Part shown: in pieces, positions 37,891 through 46,962 of the stretch
Layout: each line of letters starts with the position of its first letter
Numbering within the stretch: position 1 is the first letter of the stretch
Origin: an uncultured Opitutaceae bacterium
GTDB lineage: Bacteria > Verrucomicrobiota > Verrucomicrobiia > Opitutales > Opitutaceae
NCBI GenBank assembly: GCA_937902925.1
Contig: CALFNN010000070.1
Coordinates: 124,001-188,000, forward strand
Reading direction: 5' to 3'
Length of the DNA stretch: 64,000 nucleotides
Program-made: the position numbers and the translations under genes
Notes under the pieces: generated by a model
The model's input: only the letters and a program-made list of their open reading frames with translations
Databases searched by the model: none
Told to the model about the DNA's origin: nothing

Positions 37891-40487
37891 TTCCCAAGCG
37901 AGACGAGGTTCGCGAACAACCGATATGCCCCCGGCACGCCGGCGGGCAGCTGGCGGAAAAAGCCGAGCCCGGTGTAGACGTAGTAGCCCTTGCCGTATTT
38001 CGCCACGAGCACGCTGCTGTCCGGCTGCGACTCGCCCGGATCGCTCATCGCCAGCAACGGCGTGTAGTGCTCGTCCCACTTGCTCGGAAAATACGCGCCA
38101 CGCTCCTGCACCCAGCCGGTAAAGTCCGCGCTCGTGATCTTGTTCGGCGTGTTCAACGCGGGATGATCCGGCGCCACGAAGTGCACCGGCGCATTCTCGT
38201 CCGTCACGCGGAGCGCGGGCGCCGGCCCGTTGATCGAAAGTTCATAGGGCCCGAGCGGCCCCTTGAGGTTGCCGCCCGGCCGGTTGTATTGCGCGATGAC
38301 CGTGCCGCCGCCCTCGACCCATGCGAACAAACCCGGGAGATTGGCCGCGAGATCGTCGCGCTCGTTGAACGCCCGCACGCCGATCACCACCGCATCGAGC
38401 CCGCGCAACTTCTCCGGCGACAGGTCCGCGCCCGTGAGCGGCCGCACCCGATAGCCCATCTCCTCCAGGTTCTCGGCCACGCTGTCGCCCGCGCCCGGGA
38501 GGTAGCCGACGTTCATCCCTTTTGTGGCGAGGTCGAACGCCGCGACGTGCAATCGCGCCGGCGACTGGAGCAAGACCACCGGAATATGCGAATAGCTGAA
38601 CTCGTATCGTCCGTTATCGAACTGCGCGCCGTCAATCGTCGCCACCGCGATGAATTCCGCCCGATTCTCCTGCGCGGGCGCCGTCACCGAAAACGCCACC
38701 CGCACCTTGTCGCCCACCTTCGCCAGTTTGAACGGCTGCTTCGCCGGCGAAATCTTCCAGCCCGTCGGCGAGTCGAGTCGCACGTCGCCCGTCGCCCCGG
38801 CGCGCGCCGCCGTCACCTCGACCTCGACCGGTTTCGTCGTGCCTGGCTCGAACAGGGCGACCTCGAACGGAAAATCGAGCGACACCGGCGGAATCACCGT
38901 CAGCGGCCGCCGCCGCTGCGCCTCGGGTGCGTCGGGAATCACCTGCACCGGCTCGTCGGCGATCGCGACATCCTGTCCGCCGAGCTCGAATTCAAACTCC
39001 TCGGGAAATGCCGGCGGATTCATCGGCTGGCCGATGAGCTTGGTTTCCTTCACCTGGAAAAGGCCGGCCGTCGCTTCCTCGCGCAGCCAATACGGCTGGC
39101 TGATCGGCGCTTTCGGCGAGACCGTTTCATCCCAGTCCCACGCAGCCGGTTTGCCGGGCTGCAAAACCTCCTCGCGGTCGGCGATGACTTCAGGCGAGTG
39201 CCAGCTCATTAATTTGACTGGCACGACGGCCGATCGCACGAGCGCCGTCAGGTGCAGCTTGATTTTTTCACCAGGCACCACTTCGGCGGCGGCGATTTCG
39301 GTGTGCACTTCCAGCCCGAGGCACGCCTGCAAAATCCGGTCGAGCTGGGCGAGTTTGTCGCCCAGCACCGGGTCGGCCGGCGCTTGCGGCGGCAGTCCGT
39401 TCCGCTGAATAAATGACGACGGCACCGCGGTCGGCTTGACCGCACCGAGCGCCGTGAGCTTCGCGCGAATCGCCAGCAGCGCCGGCACGCTCGCCGCCGG
39501 ATCGTCGACCTTGAACTGCGCGATCGCGTCGTCGGTCAACTTGCCGATCTCCGCGCCGCCGGGAAACCGCGCCCACGTCGTGTCGACGCCGTCGAACAGC
39601 CCGTTCACCGCCGGCTCGCCGTCGAGCAGGAGGAACGATTCCTGTCGCGGTCCACCGCCGCCCCGGCCGCCGCCAAATCCGCCGACGCCCTGCGTCTTGT
39701 GCATCGCACTCGTCCGGCCGGCCATCGCCGTGAACGCCTCGCCGGTCACCGGGTCGCTGCCGCCGGCCTCGATCCGCAGCACGCCGCCGGGGGCCGGTGC
39801 TTCGGTCCGATCATTCCCCACCCCGCGTCCGCCGCCTCCGCCATTTTGTAGAATACGTTTTGGCTGCCACGGCGTCAGCCCCTCGGCCATCTGCTCGGGA
39901 TACGCCGTCGGGTCGCCCGCCAGTCGAAACGCCTCGAGCGCGAGCAGCGCCGACGCGTTGTGATGACCGTGATTGCCCGGCTGCGCGACCGGCGCGAACC
40001 GCGTCACGATCACGTCCGGCCGGAACTCGCGGATGACGCGCACCACGTCGCCGAGCACCGCCTTCCGGTCCCAGATGCGCAGCGCCTCGTCCATGCTCTT
40101 CGAATAGCCGAAATCGAGCGCCCGCGTGAAATATTGCCGCGCCCCATCGATCCGCCGGCCGGCGAGCAATTCCTCGGTGCGCGCCACGCCGAGCTTTTCG
40201 CCGAACTCCGGCCCGATCTCGTTCTGCCCGCCATCACCGCGCGTGATCGAGAGATACGCCGTGCGATAACCGCGACCGCGAGAGAGAAACGCCAGCAGCG
40301 GCCGGTTCTCGTCGTCCGGATGCGCCGCGACGTGCAGCACGCTGCCCAGTTCATCGAAGCTGCGCAGCTCCTGCAGGATCGCCTTGGGCGAATCGGGCAT
40401 CGTCTCGCTCCCGCGGACCGCCGCGGCCACCAGCAACAACCCGGCGCCGGCAATCCGATAAAATTCCGAAGATAGGGGCGTGGTCAT
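37887..40487 (-). CDS. large PIG-L (LmbE-like) deacetylase with C-terminal beta domain (866 aa)
   Basis: N-terminal hydrophobic segment (FYRIAGAGLLLVAAAVRG) suggests export. The PIG-L domain spans about residues 45-300, with zinc motif AAHPDDENRPLLAF and third ligand in GNHGHHNASALL; the proximal RGDGGQNEIGPE is typical. A Gly-rich insertion (NGGGGGRG) follows, and the last 450 residues contain beta-rich repeats and a GATase-like segment (GLDAVVIGVRAFNERDDLA). Two such deacetylases in one operon are unusual. This one could release acetyl groups from sugars or hydrolyse amide-linked thiol conjugates; both are guesses. Confidence 0.85.
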   Translation of the reverse strand: MTTPLSSEFYRIAGAGLLLVAAAVRGSETMPDSPKAILQELRSFDELGSVLHVAAHPDDENRPLLAFLSRGRGYRTAYLSITRGDGGQNEIGPEFGEKLGVARTEELLAGRRIDGARQYFTRALDFGYSKSMDEALRIWDRKAVLGDVVRVIREFRPDVIVTRFAPVAQPGNHGHHNASALLALEAFRLAGDPTAYPEQMAEGLTPWQPKRILQNGGGGGRGVGNDRTEAPAPGGVLRIEAGGSDPVTGEAFTAMAGRTSAMHKTQGVGGFGGGRGGGGPRQESFLLLDGEPAVNGLFDGVDTTWARFPGGAEIGKLTDDAIAQFKVDDPAASVPALLAIRAKLTALGAVKPTAVPSSFIQRNGLPPQAPADPVLGDKLAQLDRILQACLGLEVHTEIAAAEVVPGEKIKLHLTALVRSAVVPVKLMSWHSPEVIADREEVLQPGKPAAWDWDETVSPKAPISQPYWLREEATAGLFQVKETKLIGQPMNPPAFPEEFEFELGGQDVAIADEPVQVIPDAPEAQRRRPLTVIPPVSLDFPFEVALFEPGTTKPVEVEVTAARAGATGDVRLDSPTGWKISPAKQPFKLAKVGDKVRVAFSVTAPAQENRAEFIAVATIDGAQFDNGRYEFSYSHIPVVLLQSPARLHVAAFDLATKGMNVGYLPGAGDSVAENLEEMGYRVRPLTGADLSPEKLRGLDAVVIGVRAFNERDDLAANLPGLFAWVEGGGTVIAQYNRPGGNLKGPLGPYELSINGPAPALRVTDENAPVHFVAPDHPALNTPNKITSADFTGWVQERGAYFPSKWDEHYTPLLAMSDPGESQPDSSVLVAKYGKGYYVYTGLGFFRQLPAGVPGAYRLFANLVSLGK

Positions 40488-41353
40488 TGCAGGCTCTTGA
40501 TGAGGGTCTCGTTCAGTCGCGTATATTCGTCCCGCGCGGCCGTCGTGTCCTTCGCCGCGAGTTCGATGGCGTGTTGGGCCGTGGCGATCGCCGCCGCCTT
40601 GTCGCCCAGCTTCGCCTGGATTCTCGCCTTGTGCGTGTTGAGGAAAAACGAATCCGGCTGCTGCGCGATCGCCGCATCCATCCACGCCACCGCCTGTTTC
40701 AAATCGAGGTTGTGGTCGCTGTAGAAATCCGCCGAACGATAGAGGAGCCCCACCGACTTCTGGCCCGGCGCCGCCATCGCCGCCACTATCTGCGGGACGA
40801 CGACGTCGGACACGTCGACGGCCAGCGGCACCGACACCCGCGTTTTTTCCCAGATCAGGTTGAGCGTCGCCGACTCGTCGCGAATGTCGTTGATGTCGAT
40901 CGTGAACGTCTCGACCGGCTCGGCGAGGGCCACCGGCGCGACTTTCACGCGCACCACGTCGTCCTTCGGGTCATATTTGTAGGCGCCCCACTGATCGGAA
41001 ATCTTGTTGAGGATCACGGTCCACTCGCCCTGGCCGAGGAGCGCGAACAACCCGTAGCTGCCCGCGGGCAACTCGGTGCCGCCGACCTTCACCGGCGTGC
41101 TGAACGTGATCTTCGTCGCCGAGTTCGCTCCCGCGCGCCACGTCTCGCCCCACGGTTCGAGTCCGCCGAAAATCACGCGGCCCTTCACGCCGGGCCGCGA
41201 GTAGACGATCTCGATGTCGGTGAGGCCGACGCGCTGCTTTAGCGTGGCAGTGGGGCTCGGGGCGGGGAAGTCGACCTTGGGGGCCGGCGTTTGGGCGGAC
41301 AGGCCGGTCGCAAGCAGCGACGCGACCAGGACGAGCAGGCGGGGGTGGCGCAT
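40484..41353 (-). CDS. DUF2911 protein with C-terminal TPR-like helices (289 aa)
   Basis: Signal peptide MRHPRLLVLVASLLATGLSA. DUF2911 core from about residue 30 to 165 (VGLTDIEIVYSRPGVKGR, VIFGGLEPWGETWRAGANSA, GSYGLFALLGQGEW). Helical repeats follow (LKQAVAWMDAAIAQQPDSFF, AAIATAQHAIELAAKD), resembling TPRs. It opens the seven-gene run that ends with bshA; its stop overlaps the PIG-L start (ATGA). Function unknown. Confidence 0.87.
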   Translation of the reverse strand: MRHPRLLVLVASLLATGLSAQTPAPKVDFPAPSPTATLKQRVGLTDIEIVYSRPGVKGRVIFGGLEPWGETWRAGANSATKITFSTPVKVGGTELPAGSYGLFALLGQGEWTVILNKISDQWGAYKYDPKDDVVRVKVAPVALAEPVETFTIDINDIRDESATLNLIWEKTRVSVPLAVDVSDVVVPQIVAAMAAPGQKSVGLLYRSADFYSDHNLDLKQAVAWMDAAIAQQPDSFFLNTHKARIQAKLGDKAAAIATAQHAIELAAKDTTAARDEYTRLNETLIKSLQ

Positions 41354-41476
41354 GGGAGGACAGGAACGGGCGCTAGGACGGTTGAGGAACCCGGGAGGGT
41401 GCTGGCTTTTTCATGAAATACAACTGCGCCGCGCCGGAATGCCCGCGGCACCGGACCGGCGGCGCAACCCGCGCGT

Positions 41477-41602
41477 TCATCGCGCATCGCTGGCCGGCGC
41501 CAGCAACGCCACCAGTTCCCCCGGATGCGGCCACGGCACGTTGTGATCGTCCTTCGCGATCCACGCCGGCCGGCCGTGGCCGCGAGCGCGGCGGTTCATC
41601 AT
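41477..41602 (-). CDS. possible 41-aa small protein
   Basis: The ATG overlaps the stop of the preceding 304-aa gene as ATGA, the coupling pattern seen throughout this region. The product (MMNRRARGHGRPAWIAKD... PHPGELVALLAP) has no recognised domain. Without codon statistics or homologues this may be chance. Confidence 0.25.
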   Translation of the reverse strand: MMNRRARGHGRPAWIAKDDHNVPWPHPGELVALLAPASDAR

Positions 41603-42513
41603 CGCTTCGGCGCCGGCGACGCGGCCGGCGATTGCTGCAGCCAGCTCGCGACCTCGCGCGCCACCACGTCCCCGGGCAGTGACGGGGCCACGGCCGCCAC
41701 TCCCTCCCGACCCCATTCGAGCAACGCCGCGCGCCTCGGCCCGGCCGCCGCCGGCGGCGCTGCGGCGATATCCAGCACGCTCAACGTAAAGCCATTCCTC
41801 ACGTTCAGGAGCGCGAGCGCGGCACCGGCCGGGAGATTCTGCTGCTGCGCGAAATCGGCGAAATGCGCGTAGGTCGGATCGTCGTGCTGCAGCCACGTCA
41901 CGAACAACTCGTCCCCGAGGGCCCCGCGAACCTGTTGCTCCGCCGCCTGCCGCGCCGCCTCGCGCGCCGCCAGCGCCGGGGGCGACAAATCGAACGTGAA
42001 ACCAAATTTGTCGTCGAAATCCTGCTCCGCGCGGAACACCGCCCGCCGCTGTTCGTCGGTCGCCGCCGTGCCGTCGAGGATCGCGCGCATTTTCTGCCCC
42101 GCCGCCGTCTCGCCGATCTCGTAGTCCTCGAGCTCGCGCGGCGTCATCACCGTGGCGAGATCCTTCCGCTTCTCGCGTTCGACCAATGCCAGCTGCCGTA
42201 AAAAGGCGCCCAAGCCGCCCGGAAACGCCTGCCCCGCCGCACCGTAGTCCGCCGACATTTTGGCCGAGATTTCCTCGTAGTCGCGAAGGATCGCCCTGAC
42301 CCGTGCCGCCCTCATCGCGGCGTCCGGCTTGCTGGCGTCCGGACGCGGCGATGACGCGGGCGGCAGGCTCTTCGCGACCGCCGGCGGCGGTGTCACGGCC
42401 GCCTTGCCGGCGGCCTCCCACTCGGAGGGGCGTGGCGCGGCTCGCCGCCCGAGCCAGACCGCCGTCGCGACGACGGCGAAAATCGCTGCAGCCCGGACGA
42501 CGGCTTTTTTCAC
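41599..42513 (-). CDS. membrane-anchored helical protein of the tandem-paralogue family (304 aa)
   Basis: An N-terminal anchor (VVRAAAIFAVVATAVWLG) and Pro/Ala-rich linker precede a helical domain with ALVEREKRKDLATVMTPREL and EDYEI, the same block (LEREK..DL...L.P.EL.DY) found in the four tandem genes at 46963-52373. It lacks their W..L...DDL N-terminal block, so it is a shorter branch. It lies 25 bp after the TlpA gene stop, probably in one transcript. Function unknown. Confidence 0.75.
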   Translation of the reverse strand: MKKAVVRAAAIFAVVATAVWLGRRAAPRPSEWEAAGKAAVTPPPAVAKSLPPASSPRPDASKPDAAMRAARVRAILRDYEEISAKMSADYGAAGQAFPGGLGAFLRQLALVEREKRKDLATVMTPRELEDYEIGETAAGQKMRAILDGTAATDEQRRAVFRAEQDFDDKFGFTFDLSPPALAAREAARQAAEQQVRGALGDELFVTWLQHDDPTYAHFADFAQQQNLPAGAALALLNVRNGFTLSVLDIAAAPPAAAGPRRAALLEWGREGVAAVAPSLPGDVVAREVASWLQQSPAASPAPKR

Positions 42514-42538
42514 GACCGGGATTCTTCTGGCACCCGGC

Positions 42539-43624
42539 TTATTTCGCCGCCGGCGCTGGCCGCAATTCGGGCGGCAGTTTCACCCCTTGCTTCGCGAGTT
42601 CGTCCACGAGCCGCGTGTCGCCCTCGCCGTAGCCGACGAACGCGTTCAGCACTTTGCCGTCGCGCCCGATCACGAATTGCGTCGGGATGCCGCTGACGCC
42701 GTAGAGTCGCACCGAGACCCGTTCCGCATATTTCTCCGGCGGACCGTCACGGCCGAGCGGGTCGTTCGCGAAAATCAGGTCGGGATACTTCGGCTGGTTC
42801 TCCTTCACCCACGCCTCGAAGCTCGCGCGCGTGTCGCTCGTGCAGGCCGCCAGCACCACCACATCCTGTGTCCGGGTCGCCGCGGCCACCTGCTGCGTGT
42901 GCGGCATCGAGGCGAGGCACGGACCGCACCAGGTCGCCCAAAAATCCAGCACCACGATCTTTCCGGCGAAGTCCGCCAGTTTCACCGGCTGGCCGCCCAG
43001 GTCCAAAACCGCGAAATCCGGCGCCACCGCGCCGCTCTTGAGCAGCTTTTCATCCTGCTCCCCGGGCGGCGGGGGCGCCGCGGGCAATTCGTCGGCCGCG
43101 ATCGCGATGCCCGCGTCGTGCAGATAACCGCGCAGGATCGTCGCGCTCTGGGCACCGAACCCGATCACGCCGCCGATCACTTTCCCTTCCCGGTCGATCA
43201 CCGCCGTGGCCGGATAGACGCCCAGCCCGAATTTTTTTTGCGAGACGCCGTCCGCCCGGGCCTTCCCCGCCGGGTCCCACGCCAGCGGGTAGCTCACCGC
43301 GTTCCGATGCTTCGCGAGCCACGCGTCGAACTCCTCGCGCGTCGCCGCCGAGCACACGCCGAGCACGGCCACGCCCTCCGTGGCGTATTTCGAAAAAATG
43401 TTTTCGAGCTGGTCCGCCGGCCCGCGGTTGGTCGCCCAGAAATTCAGCACGAGCGCGCGGCCCTTGAAATCGGAGAGCTTGATTTCCTTTCCGTCCACCC
43501 CGGCCACGGTGAAATCCGGCGCCACCGTCCCCGCCGCCAGCGCCCCGAACCGCGGTGCGGGTTCCGCCGCCACCAGCGCCGTTGCAAGCAGCAGCAGCAG
43601 CGACATGGGCCGGAAACGTTTCAT
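42539..43624 (-). CDS. tandem TlpA/thioredoxin-like protein with one redox-dead domain (361 aa)
   Basis: Signal peptide (PMSLLLLLATALVAA). Domain 1 (about 25-160) has the TlpA layout but reads FWATNRGPADQLE where the redox motif should be, so no Cys pair. Domain 2 (about 195-355) has an intact FWATWCGPCLASMP. Periplasmic thiol:disulfide exchange is expected for domain 2; domain 1 may bind a partner. The cis-Pro loop GIPTQFVIG is present in domain 2, and YPATAVID in domain 1. Confidence 0.9.
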   Translation of the reverse strand: MKRFRPMSLLLLLATALVAAEPAPRFGALAAGTVAPDFTVAGVDGKEIKLSDFKGRALVLNFWATNRGPADQLENIFSKYATEGVAVLGVCSAATREEFDAWLAKHRNAVSYPLAWDPAGKARADGVSQKKFGLGVYPATAVIDREGKVIGGVIGFGAQSATILRGYLHDAGIAIAADELPAAPPPPGEQDEKLLKSGAVAPDFAVLDLGGQPVKLADFAGKIVVLDFWATWCGPCLASMPHTQQVAAATRTQDVVVLAACTSDTRASFEAWVKENQPKYPDLIFANDPLGRDGPPEKYAERVSVRLYGVSGIPTQFVIGRDGKVLNAFVGYGEGDTRLVDELAKQGVKLPPELRPAPAAK

Positions 43625-43743
43625 GCCGCGACGATGCGGGTTTTTCCCGCTGTCGCGATTTTTTTCGCGCACGCCTTTTCGCGACCTTCCCGTTTGTCGT
43701 TGCGGGGAGCGCGGCGACGCCGCAATCCAGCTCGATTCGCCCT

Positions 43744-44598
43744 GTGCCTGCCGTCCACACCCGCTCCGTCCTGCAAGTCGTCGCCGCCGCGTTGTGCTGG
43801 AGTCTCGCCGGCGTGCTCATCAAGGGCATCGCGTGGCCGCCCCTCGCCATTGCCGGCGGACGCGGGCTCATCGCCGCGCTCTTCCTCCTCGCGACCAACC
43901 GCGGGCTGCGTTTCCATTTTTCGCGCGCCCAGGTCCTCGGCGCCGTCGCCTACGCCGCGTGCACGGTGACGTTCTGCGTGGCGACGAAACTCACCACCGC
44001 CGCCAACGCCATCCTGCTCCAATACACTGCACCGGTCTGGATCGCGCTCCTCGGCGCGTGGTTCCTCGGCGAACGCGCCACCCGCGCCGACTGGGCCATG
44101 ATCGTCGTCTCGCTCGGCGGCATGGCGCTGTTTTTCCGCGACGGCCTCGAGCTGGGCCATGCGGCCGGCGACACGCTCGGCGTGCTGAGCGGCGTCTGTT
44201 TCGCCGCCATGATCATGGCCCTGCGCCACCAGAAGGACACCTCCGCCTCCGAGTCGATCATCCTCGGCAACCTGCTCGCGTTCCTCATCGGCCTCCCGTG
44301 GATCGCCCGCGCGCCCGCGCTCAACGTCGCGGGCTGGACCCTCCTGGTGCTGCTCGGCGTCGTGCAACTGGGCGTGTCCTACTGGCTCTACGCCCGGGCC
44401 ATCCGCCATGTCACCGCACTCGAGGCCGTGCTGCTGCCGGTGATCGAGCCGATCCTCAACCCCGTGTGGGTGCTCATCGCCCTCGGCGAAAAACCCGCGC
44501 CGCTCGCGCTCGCCGGCGGCACCATCGTCGTCGCCGCCGTCACGCTCCGCGCCCTCGCCTCCATCCGCACCGGCCGCGGCATCCTCACTCCCGCCTGA
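43744..44598 (+). CDS. EamA-family (DMT) transporter (284 aa)
   Basis: Two EamA repeats, ten predicted transmembrane helices: VVAAALCWSLAGVLIKGIAW at the start, ANAILLQYTAPVWIALLGAW in repeat one, LEAVLLPVIEPILNPVWVLI in repeat two. A GTG at 43744 was chosen because residues before it do not belong to the fold. Divergent from the TlpA gene. Substrate unknown (metabolite export). Confidence 0.88.
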   Translation: MPAVHTRSVLQVVAAALCWSLAGVLIKGIAWPPLAIAGGRGLIAALFLLATNRGLRFHFSRAQVLGAVAYAACTVTFCVATKLTTAANAILLQYTAPVWIALLGAWFLGERATRADWAMIVVSLGGMALFFRDGLELGHAAGDTLGVLSGVCFAAMIMALRHQKDTSASESIILGNLLAFLIGLPWIARAPALNVAGWTLLVLLGVVQLGVSYWLYARAIRHVTALEAVLLPVIEPILNPVWVLIALGEKPAPLALAGGTIVVAAVTLRALASIRTGRGILTPA

Positions 44599-44673
44599 CC
44601 CCGCCCTCCCGAGGCCGGGGTTACCCATCGATGTCCGACCGCATTTCCACGCCCGCAAACCCGAGGCGCCGGC

Positions 44674-44692
44674 TGTCAACTAATAGTTGACA
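44674..44692. promoter_or_regulatory. palindrome copy A (TTGTCAACTA family)
   Basis: TGTCAACTA-A-TAGTTGACA, a perfect 19-bp palindrome, 144 bp upstream of the lipase start and 76 bp after the EamA stop. One of five copies (A-E) in 8.5 kb. Each half contains TTGACA on one strand, so it could overlap a promoter -35 element. Confidence 0.75.
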
Positions 44693-44835
44693 AACTCTCC
44701 GACCCACGGGCGCTGGCCCACGCCATTTTCGCCACCACCGTCACCCCACCCTCCAAAAAAGTCCGCGTAACCTGACAGGTCTCAGGATTCTTTCTGCACT
44801 TCGATCGGCCAACGGTGTCTGCGCCCCGGCGCCGC

Positions 44836-45582
44836 ATGAAACTTAATCCCCTCCTCGCGTGTTGTCTCGCGATGCTCACTTCGGGAATCGTTCGCGCCGC
44901 TCCCACGGACACTGTTGTCATCCTGCACGGGCTCGGCCGCACCCACTGGTCGATGACGCGGCTCGCGACCGCGCTCGAGCGCGACGGCTACCGCGTCGTC
45001 AACCTCTCCTACCCCTCGCGCACGCTGTCCATTGAGTCGCTCGCAACCCGCTGGCTTCCGGACCAGCTCCACGCCAGCGGCGCCGACACGGCGCCGCGCG
45101 TTCACTTCGTCACGCACTCGATGGGTGGCATCATCCTCCGGCTCTGGCTGCGCGACGGCGGCGTGCCGGCGAACCTCGGCCGCGTCGTGATGCTCGCCCC
45201 GCCGAACGCCGGCAGCGAGGTCTCCGACCGCCTCAATGCCTTCCCGCCCTTCCGCTGGTTCACCGGCGCGAACGGCCGCCGCCTCGGCACCGCGCCCGAC
45301 GCACTTCCCCGCGCCCTCGGCCCGTGGCCCGCACCGTCGGCCGATCTCGGCATCATCGCCGGTTCGTTCTCGTGGAACCCGCTCTTCTCCGCGTGGCTGA
45401 CCGGCCCCGACGACGGCAAGGTCAGTGTCGCCGCGACGCATCTCGCCGGCGAACGCGACCACCTCGTGCTGCCCTGCTCGCACACCTGGCTCGCCTGGCG
45501 CGCCGCGACCCTCGCCCAGACCCGCGCCTTCCTCCGCACCGGCCAATTCGCCCCGGCGGATCGTTTGTCAACTAATAGCTGA
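44836..45582 (+). CDS. secreted lipase/alpha-beta hydrolase (248 aa)
   Basis: Signal peptide MKLNPLLACCLAMLTSG. Lipase fold: TVVILHGLGRTHWSM (oxyanion-hole HG), nucleophile elbow THSMGG in HFVTHSMGGIILRLW, Asp region near GPDDGKVSV and terminal His in HTWLAWR. Start at the ATG opening the signal peptide. The last codons and the stop (…LSTNS) lie inside palindrome copy B, so the 3' end of the gene appears to have been set or altered by that element. Confidence 0.88.
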   Translation: MKLNPLLACCLAMLTSGIVRAAPTDTVVILHGLGRTHWSMTRLATALERDGYRVVNLSYPSRTLSIESLATRWLPDQLHASGADTAPRVHFVTHSMGGIILRLWLRDGGVPANLGRVVMLAPPNAGSEVSDRLNAFPPFRWFTGANGRRLGTAPDALPRALGPWPAPSADLGIIAGSFSWNPLFSAWLTGPDDGKVSVAATHLAGERDHLVLPCSHTWLAWRAATLAQTRAFLRTGQFAPADRLSTNS

Positions 45583-45585
45583 CAA
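45565..45585. promoter_or_regulatory. palindrome copy B (TTGTCAACTA family)
   Basis: TTGTCAACTA-A-TAGCTGACAA, one mismatch in the right half. It spans the lipase stop codon (TGA at 45580-45582). Copy C follows 38 bp later. Confidence 0.75.
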
Positions 45586-45623
45586 CTCCCTTCCTGGCTT
45601 TCCCCGCCACACCCAACGCGCAT

Positions 45624-45644
45624 TTGTCAACTATTAGTTTACAA
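45624..45644. promoter_or_regulatory. palindrome copy C (TTGTCAACTA family)
   Basis: TTGTCAACTA-T-TAGTTTACAA, one mismatch in the right half. It lies between the convergent lipase and EamA genes, so it is downstream of both, an unusual place for an operator. Confidence 0.75.
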
Positions 45645-45734
45645 CCAATCGTAGGCCATGCACCTTGGGACTCGGCCGCGGTCGGCGTGTCGCGGTTCAC
45701 GTGGCGCGGACCGGGGGCTGCGACCTCGAAGGCC

Positions 45735-46739
45735 TCATCCACCGGATGACACTTCACCCGTCGCCACCGGCGGGGTTTTCGGCGGCGGCTTCAGCTGGAT
45801 GAGCACGTTCGCGAGCGTGATGAGTCCGCCGCCGGCCAGCAGATGCGGGGTCGCCCGCTCGTTCGCGTAATCGATCGCCGCCCATCCCGAAAATATCCCC
45901 GGCAAAAACAACGCCATCGCCGACCCGAAGATCGGCTCGATGCAATAGATCAATCCCGCCTCGGTCGCCGTGATCTTCGGCTGCCACGCGTTCATCAGGC
46001 CGAACGCCCCGACGGTGCAGAACACCGCCAGCACCGCCGTGAGCCCCACCCATGCCGGCGAGGTCCATGGCACCCACAGCGCCCCGGCGTCCGGCGCGGT
46101 CGCCGCCGCGAGCGTCCAGAAGATGACCCCCTCGGTCGCGAACATCGCCAGCGTGATCCGCTCCGGCCGGTTCGCCGCGAACTCCTTTTTCTCGAGGCAG
46201 AAAATCGTCCCCATGAAAAACAGCGAACTCGCCAGCGTCTCCCATTCGCCGCGGCCGAAGTGCATCGCCCGCCAGTCGAACCGCCCGAGGATGGCCACGC
46301 CCGCCAGCACCAGCGCGCAGCACGTCCACACGAACCACCCCGGGTTCCGCCGCGCCCGCACCGCCAGCCAGACCGGAATCAGGATCGCGTAAAACTGCGT
46401 GAGAAACGCCGAGGTGCTCGCCGCGGTGAACTGCAGCCCGTCGTTCTGCAGCAGCATGCCGGCGCCGGTGAAACTGCCGATGATCGCGCCCTGCTTCAGC
46501 TCCGCGCGCGTCATCCACCAGAAACGGCGCGGCCGCAGCGCCACCATCACGAGCACCGCCAGCAGAAAACGCGGCGCCACCGTGTAGATCGCGGAAAACC
46601 ACGGGCCCGCCGCCGGCAACAACGCCCCCTGCAACAACCCGAGCGCCTTGATCACTGGAAAACTCAGTCCCCAGAAAAAATTCGCGAGCAACAGCATCGC
46701 CATGGCTCGCGCGCGCTGCGGATGATGGGCCGGAATCAT
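45735..46739 (-). CDS. EamA-family (DMT) transporter (334 aa)
   Basis: Ten predicted helices in two EamA repeats: AMLLLANFFWGLSFPVIKAL, FTAASTSAFLTQFYAILIPV, then AGLIYCIEPIFGSAMALFLP in repeat two. It starts at MIPAHHPQ, since the upstream in-frame residues are Pro/Arg-rich with no membrane character. It is distinct from the 43744 gene, not a recent duplicate. Substrate unknown. Confidence 0.88.
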   Translation of the reverse strand: MIPAHHPQRARAMAMLLLANFFWGLSFPVIKALGLLQGALLPAAGPWFSAIYTVAPRFLLAVLVMVALRPRRFWWMTRAELKQGAIIGSFTGAGMLLQNDGLQFTAASTSAFLTQFYAILIPVWLAVRARRNPGWFVWTCCALVLAGVAILGRFDWRAMHFGRGEWETLASSLFFMGTIFCLEKKEFAANRPERITLAMFATEGVIFWTLAAATAPDAGALWVPWTSPAWVGLTAVLAVFCTVGAFGLMNAWQPKITATEAGLIYCIEPIFGSAMALFLPGIFSGWAAIDYANERATPHLLAGGGLITLANVLIQLKPPPKTPPVATGEVSSGG

Positions 46740-46962
46740 CGGAAAAACGGCCAGCGTGGCCCGGCCGTCGCCACCCGCCAAGCGAATTGCCGCTGTGCCG
46801 GCGGCCGGCGCGCGCGTCTGCGGCGCTTGCTTCCGCCGCCGCCCTGCCGGCACTCGGGGACGCCATCGCGGCGACGGCCCGCGCCGCGCCCGTCTAGGTT
46901 CGACTTTGCGGGGTGATTCGTTCTAACAAACGACCGCGTCGCGCGTTTTCCCCACTGCCCCC

